Source: an uncultured Pseudoxanthomonas sp. (lineage in GTDB: Bacteria; Pseudomonadota; Gammaproteobacteria; Xanthomonadales; Xanthomonadaceae). From it: a stretch of DNA of 25,576 nucleotides. Of this stretch, positions 21,912-25,576 are shown piece by piece. Under the pieces are notes generated by a model, which had not been told where the DNA came from, did not search any database, and saw nothing but the letters and a program-made list of their open reading frames with translations. The stretch covers positions 1 to 25,576 of the forward strand of contig CAMPIO010000052.1 of NCBI GenBank assembly GCA_946886405.1. Reading direction: 5' to 3'. The stretch's first letter is position 1. The number at the start of each line of letters is the position of its first letter. The position numbers and the translations under genes are program-made.

Positions 21912-23075
21912 ATGGCCCTGAACCCGTACGACCTGTTCGATGTCCGTTCCCTGCTGAGTGAAGAGGAGCGCGCCGTCCAGGACGCCGTCGCCCGCTTCAC
22001 CGACGAACGCGTGCGTCCGATCATTGGCGATGCGTTCGACCAGGGTCGCTTCCCCAGGGAACTGGTGCAGGAGATCGCCGACCTCGGCCTGCTGGGCTCT
22101 TCGCTGCCGGAGAAGTACGGCTGCGCCGGCCTCAACGCGGTCAGCTACGGCCTGATCTGCCAGGAGCTGGAGCGCGGCGACAGCGGCATCCGCAGTTTCG
22201 TCAGCGTGCAGTCCTCGCTCTGCATGTACCCCATCTATGCCTATGGCACCGAAGAGCAGCGCCAGCGCTGGCTGCCCGACATGGCGGCAGGCAAGGTCAT
22301 CGGCTGCTTCGGCCTGACCGAACCGCACGGCGGTTCCGACCCGGCCAACATGAAGACCCACGCGCGCCGCGATGGCGACGACTGGGTCATCAACGGTTCC
22401 AAGATGTGGATCACCAACGGCAACCTGGCCGACATCGCCATTGTCTGGGCGCAGACCGACGAGGGCATCCAGGGCTTCCTGATCGAGAAGGGCACGCCGG
22501 GTTTCACTGCCCAGGAGATCAAGCACAAGATGAGCCTGCGCGCGTCGGTGACGAGCGCGCTGTTCTTCGACAACGTGCGCCTGCCCGACAGCAGCCGCCT
22601 GCCCAACGTCAAAGGCCTGAAGGGCCCGCTCGGCTGCCTGACGCAGGCGCGCTACGGCATCACCTGGGGACCGATCGGCGCGGCGATCGCCTGCCTCGAC
22701 GAAGTGCTGGGCTACACGAAGGAACGCATCCTGTTCGACCGCCCGGTCGCTGCCACGCAGAGCGCACAGATCAAGATGGCCGAAATGGCCCGCCGTATCA
22801 CCCTGGCGCAGCTGCTGTCGCTGCAACTGGGTCGTTTGAAGGATGCAGGCACCATGGCCCCGTCGCAGGTATCGCTGGCGAAGTGGAACAACTGCCGCAT
22901 GGCCATCGACATCGCGCGCGAGTGCCGCGACCTGCTCGGCGGCGCCGGCATCACCACCGAGCACGCCGCGATCCGTCATGCACTGAACCTGGAATCGGTG
23001 ATCACCTACGAAGGCACGGAAACCGTGCACCAGCTGGTGATCGGCCGCGAGCTGACGGGCATCAACGCGTTCTGA
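21912..23075 (+). CDS. Glutaryl-CoA dehydrogenase (acyl-CoA dehydrogenase family)
   Basis: FAD-dependent enzyme that oxidises and decarboxylates glutaryl-CoA to crotonyl-CoA in lysine and tryptophan breakdown, 387 aa. The acyl-CoA dehydrogenase signature GCFGLTEPHGGSDPANM lies near 131-147 and KMWITNGNLAD near 165-175. The catalytic base is Glu367 in TYEGTETVHQLVIGRELTG, near the C-terminus as in glutaryl-CoA dehydrogenases. The sequence also has the characteristic FVSVQSSLCMYPI and RDLLGGAGI segments. Substrate specificity is inferred from these family features; a close paralogue with another short-chain substrate is possible. It is transcribed alone between terminator-like and spacer sequence. 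Confidence 0.93.
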   Translation: MALNPYDLFDVRSLLSEEERAVQDAVARFTDERVRPIIGDAFDQGRFPRELVQEIADLGLLGSSLPEKYGCAGLNAVSYGLICQELERGDSGIRSFVSVQSSLCMYPIYAYGTEEQRQRWLPDMAAGKVIGCFGLTEPHGGSDPANMKTHARRDGDDWVINGSKMWITNGNLADIAIVWAQTDEGIQGFLIEKGTPGFTAQEIKHKMSLRASVTSALFFDNVRLPDSSRLPNVKGLKGPLGCLTQARYGITWGPIGAAIACLDEVLGYTKERILFDRPVAATQSAQIKMAEMARRITLAQLLSLQLGRLKDAGTMAPSQVSLAKWNNCRMAIDIARECRDLLGGAGITTEHAAIRHALNLESVITYEGTETVHQLVIGRELTGINAF

Positions 23076-23166
23076 GTGAGTTTCGCAACTCGCGCGGCCA
23101 AAGGCGTGCGCGGACCGGATGTTCAGCGCGTGGAGTGGCTTTCCGTTCTGGGATGACGTGGCGCCG

Positions 23167-23718
23167 ATGGACCTTTCTGAACTCCAACTCGAAACGCCCC
23201 GCCTGCTGCTGAGGCTTCCGCGGCGCGAGGACTATGAAGCGTGGGCGGCGTTCGCCACGGATGAAGAGACCATGCGTTACATCGGAGGCACGCAGGCGCG
23301 TTCGCCAGCATGGCGCAGCCTGGCGGCAACGCTGGGCAGTTGGCACCTGCAAGGGTTCGGGATGTTCTCGGTCATCGAAAAAGCGAGTGGCCGCTGGATC
23401 GGCCGGGTAGGGCCCTGGCAGCCGGAAGGCTGGCCGGGCACCGAAGTGGGTTGGAGCATCGCCCGCGACGCCTGGGGGCGCGGTTACGCGCCGGAGGCGG
23501 CGACGGCCAGCATCGACTGGGCGTTCGACCGGTTGGGCTGGTACGACGTGATCCATACCATCGATCCGCAGAACGCCAACTCCAAGACGGTCGCGGCGAA
23601 ACTCGGATCGGCTTACCTGCGGATGGATCGCCTGCCCGAACCGCACCACGAGAAGCCCGTGGAAGTGTGGGGTCAAAGCCGCGCGCAGTGGCACACACGC
23701 AGGGCCACGCGCACGTGA
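23167..23718 (+). CDS. GNAT-family N-acetyltransferase
   Basis: Acetyl-CoA-dependent acetyltransferase of 183 aa with the RimJ/RimL-like plan: LETPRLLLRLPRREDYEAW at the N-terminus, the pyrophosphate-binding loop AWGRGYAPEAA (about 99-109), and the downstream DPQNANSKTVAAKLG with the conserved Asn. Substrate (a protein N-terminus or small molecule) is unknown. ATG 23167 fits the family N-terminus; an in-frame ATG at 23119 would add 16 atypical residues. The stop codon overlaps the GTG start of the next gene. Confidence 0.9.
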   Translation: MDLSELQLETPRLLLRLPRREDYEAWAAFATDEETMRYIGGTQARSPAWRSLAATLGSWHLQGFGMFSVIEKASGRWIGRVGPWQPEGWPGTEVGWSIARDAWGRGYAPEAATASIDWAFDRLGWYDVIHTIDPQNANSKTVAAKLGSAYLRMDRLPEPHHEKPVEVWGQSRAQWHTRRATRT

Positions 23719-24203
23719 CTTCCACTTCCGCGCTGCACGCAGGCCTGCATGACGCATTGCCCGAGCTGGCGCGGACGTTCCGCGATCCCTGGTGGATCAT
23801 CGGCAGCGCCGCAATGGCGCTCGCCGGCGTGCCCGGCATCGTGCCGCAGGATATTGACGTGCTGTGCAGCCGGGCCGATGCGCTCAGGCTGCGCGAGCTG
23901 TGGTCAGGCCATGTCGATGGGCAATTCCAGCCGGCGGACGAAGCGCGCTTCCGTTCCACTTTTGCGCGCTTCACGCACCTGTCGATGCCGCTCGAAGTCA
24001 TGGGCGGCCTGGAGGTGATGACAGCCGCCGGCTGGCAGGCACTCCGTGTGCACGAGGATCTGCGCATCGATATCGCCGGCCACGCCGTGCGCCTTCCGAC
24101 GCTGGCCGACCAGCACCGCATCCTGCTCGCGTTCGGTCGCGACAAGGACCTCGCCAAGGCCGCCCGTATTCCACTGCCGCCGGAGCGCCCGCATGTCGCC
24201 TGA
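23715..24203 (+). CDS. Nucleotidyltransferase-fold hypothetical protein
   Basis: Protein of 162 aa starting with GTG at 23715, overlapping the GNAT stop by 4 nt (GTGA). The segment WIIGSAAMALAG...DIDVL (GS at 30-31, Asp46, Asp48) is the GS-x(n)-DxD signature of the nucleotidyltransferase superfamily, and the helical region after it is consistent with the fold. I cannot assign a family or substrate. Its 3' end overlaps the GST start by 11 nt. With no antitoxin-like or RNA-modifying neighbour, a toxin or resistance role is not supported. Alternative starts are limited because the next in-frame Met is inside the NTase core. Confidence 0.75.
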   Translation: MTSTSALHAGLHDALPELARTFRDPWWIIGSAAMALAGVPGIVPQDIDVLCSRADALRLRELWSGHVDGQFQPADEARFRSTFARFTHLSMPLEVMGGLEVMTAAGWQALRVHEDLRIDIAGHAVRLPTLADQHRILLAFGRDKDLAKAARIPLPPERPHVA

Positions 24204-24843
24204 GCCCGTCACCGTCCATGGCATGTCCGCTTCGGGAAATTGCCACAAGGTGCGTCTGTTGCTGGAACAAATCGGCGCGCCGTACCGGTGGATCGAGGTC
24301 GACAGCGCGAACGGCGCGACGCGCACGCCGGAATACCTGGCGAAGAATCCCAACGGCAAGGTGCCGATGCTGGAACGCGCTGATGGTGCCATTCTCGTGG
24401 AATCGAACGCGATCCTGTGCTGGCTCGCGGAGGGCACGCCTTTGCTGCCGGCCGATGCCTGGCAACGGGCGCAAGCATTGAGTTGGCTGTTCTTCGAGCA
24501 ATACAGCCATGAACCGTACGTCGCGGTGGCGCGCTTCATCCGTGGCTGGACGCCGCCCGATTCGCCGCGGCGCGCTGACCTTCCGCAGCTGATCGAGCGG
24601 GGAGGGCAGGCGCTGGCGGTGATGGAAAAGCACTTGCGGCACGCGTCCTGGTTCACCGGCGACGCGTACGGCGTGGCCGATATCGCGCTGTTCGCCTACA
24701 CGCATTGCGCGGACGACGGTGGCTTCGATCTTTCCGCCTGTCCCCGCATCACCGACTGGCTGGCGCGCGTGCGCGCCACGCCGGGTTTCGTTCCCATGCC
24801 GGGAGTGAGCGACGACGTCGCCGCACGCCTGGCGTCTTCCTGA
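24193..24843 (+). CDS. Glutathione S-transferase family protein (second)
   Basis: GST-fold protein of 216 aa. The N-terminal thioredoxin-like domain carries GMSASGNCHKVRLLLEQIG, the cis-Pro loop NPNGKVPMLE and the glutathione-contact VESNAILCWLAE. The C-terminal helical domain includes GDAYGVADIALFAY, the N-capping-box motif of GSTs. GGAG is 7 nt before ATG 24193, which overlaps the stop of the nucleotidyltransferase-like gene. It differs clearly from the GST at 13224. The E1 gene follows 14 nt later, so GNAT, NTase, GST and E1 form one tight + strand cluster. Substrate unknown. Confidence 0.93.
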   Translation: MSPEPVTVHGMSASGNCHKVRLLLEQIGAPYRWIEVDSANGATRTPEYLAKNPNGKVPMLERADGAILVESNAILCWLAEGTPLLPADAWQRAQALSWLFFEQYSHEPYVAVARFIRGWTPPDSPRRADLPQLIERGGQALAVMEKHLRHASWFTGDAYGVADIALFAYTHCADDGGFDLSACPRITDWLARVRATPGFVPMPGVSDDVAARLASS

Positions 24844-24857
24844 TCCCGAGCGACCAC

Positions 24858-25532
24858 ATGACTGCACATCATCCGATCCCGGCCCGCATGAAGGGCCTCA
24901 ACCGTGCCGAGATCTGCGACCAGAACTTCATCGAGTTCGTGAAGGACTGGAGCGGACAGGTCGGCGCGAAGCCGGCGACCGGTGACGCCGTCCTGCCCGG
25001 CAGCGCGCTGGACGCGAAAGGTTTCATCGAACTGCTGGAGTCCCAGCTGATCTCGCGCCACCTCGACCTGATGGCACGCGTACTGCGCGTGCAGAACAAG
25101 GTCTTCTACACCATCGGCAGCTCTGGCCACGAAGGCAATGCGATGGTTGCGCGGCTGACGCGGCACACCGATCCCGCTTTCCTCCATTACCGCAGCGGCG
25201 GCTTCATGGCCGAGCGCTTCCGCAAGCTGCCGGGCATGGACCCGGTGATGGATTCGGCGCTCAGCTTCGCCGCCAGCGCGCAGGACCCCATTTCCGGCGG
25301 GCGCCACAAGGTCTGGGGCAGCAAGCCGTTGTGGGTGCTGCCGCAGACCTCGACGATCGCCTCGCATTTGCCCAAGGCGCTGGGCACCGCGGTGGCGATC
25401 GAGCAGGCGCGGCGCATCGGCCACGCACTGCCGATCCCTGCCGACTCGATCGCCATCTGCAGCTTCGGCGACGCCTCCAGCAACCACGCCACGGCGCAGA
25501 CCGCCTTCAATGCCGCGGCATGGTCGGCGTAG
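24858..25532 (+). CDS. Thiamine-diphosphate-dependent 2-oxoacid dehydrogenase E1 component (truncated at window end)
   Basis: Branched-chain-type E1 of a 2-oxoacid dehydrogenase; members with fused alpha and beta parts are about 750 aa. The visible 224 aa match the alpha part: YTIGSSGHEGNAMVARLTRHTDPAFLHYRSG in short pieces, then KALGTAVAIEQARRIG, and the start of the diphosphate-binding motif SFGDASSNHATAQTAFNAAAW. Reading then hits a stop six bases past that tryptophan, exactly after the palindrome ATGCCGCGGCAT (25510-25521). The next 55 bases do not continue the family on this strand. The stop is therefore likely artefactual or due to an inversion. ATG 24858 has only a weak ribosome site; ATG 24888 is an alternative. 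Confidence 0.85.
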   Translation: MTAHHPIPARMKGLNRAEICDQNFIEFVKDWSGQVGAKPATGDAVLPGSALDAKGFIELLESQLISRHLDLMARVLRVQNKVFYTIGSSGHEGNAMVARLTRHTDPAFLHYRSGGFMAERFRKLPGMDPVMDSALSFAASAQDPISGGRHKVWGSKPLWVLPQTSTIASHLPKALGTAVAIEQARRIGHALPIPADSIAICSFGDASSNHATAQTAFNAAAWSA

Positions 25533-25576
25533 AAATAATCCAGCCCGCGCCGGTCGCGGAAGTTGGCCGCCACCCA
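25522..25576 (-). pseudogene. Inverted fragment resembling the next segment of E1
   Basis: On the minus strand these bases read WVAANFRDRRGLDYFYAD, which resembles the E1 segment (GW-[IV]-A-A-N-F... YF-x-AD) that normally follows the diphosphate-binding motif in fused E1 proteins. This comparison is from memory, not a search. The fragment abuts a 12-nt perfect palindrome, a usual site for fold-back joins. An unrelated gene on the minus strand is possible. Confidence 0.5.

Noticed and set aside
23715..24203. Toxin-antitoxin module (NTase plus GNAT)
   Set aside because: The GNAT is a RimJ/RimL-like enzyme without a DUF1778-type antitoxin beside it, and the NTase lacks a MNT/HEPN or AbiEi partner.

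Overview
The window is about 25.6 kb of high-GC, gene-dense gammaproteobacterial chromosome. The gene families, intergenic repeats and codon use point to the Xanthomonadaceae/Lysobacteraceae (Pseudoxanthomonas, Lysobacter, Stenotrophomonas or a relative); genus is not resolved. No rRNA, tRNA, CRISPR array, prophage or transposase was found. Both ends cut genes: an ABC exporter on the left and a thiamine-diphosphate dehydrogenase E1 on the right.

Layout. 1-1253 (-) is an ABC exporter, divergent from a secreted S8 protease (1320-2825, +). 2835-7048 (-) is an RND efflux pair with the permease gene before the adaptor gene. Upstream of it in the same direction is a LytS/LytTR-type two-component system (7362-9287). 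A REP/BIME repeat pair lies between the two units. 9394-11442 (-) is an ECF sigma module: an ECF41-type sigma factor with a C-terminal SnoaL-like domain, a carboxymuconolactone decarboxylase (CMD) and a TRIC-type membrane channel. The sigma and CMD genes are each preceded by TGTCACG-N16-CGTC, which matches the ECF41 promoter consensus as I know it.

11556-13859 (+) holds class I fumarase and a glutathione S-transferase (GST), separated by a repeat element. A second BIME follows. 14034-17325 (-) holds a sterol desaturase-like membrane hydroxylase, a glutaredoxin-type arsenate reductase, an outer-membrane phospholipase A and a DUF456 membrane protein. Next come a cold-shock protein gene with a strong bidirectional terminator, a glycine-zipper lipoprotein, a membrane-anchored cytochrome c'-like protein, TcdA, TatD, a small DUF6116-like protein, a second glycine-zipper protein, glutaryl-CoA dehydrogenase, and a tight + strand cluster (GNAT, nucleotidyltransferase-like protein, GST, E1).

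Most of this is housekeeping or accessory chromosome. I found no convincing new defence or biosynthetic system. The strongest second-look items are the twin ECF41 promoters, one of them embedded in the sigma gene's own 3' end; the two perfect inverted REP pairs; and the last ~55 bases, which read as an inverted piece of the same E1 gene beyond a perfect palindrome. That last item is probably a fold-back assembly artefact.
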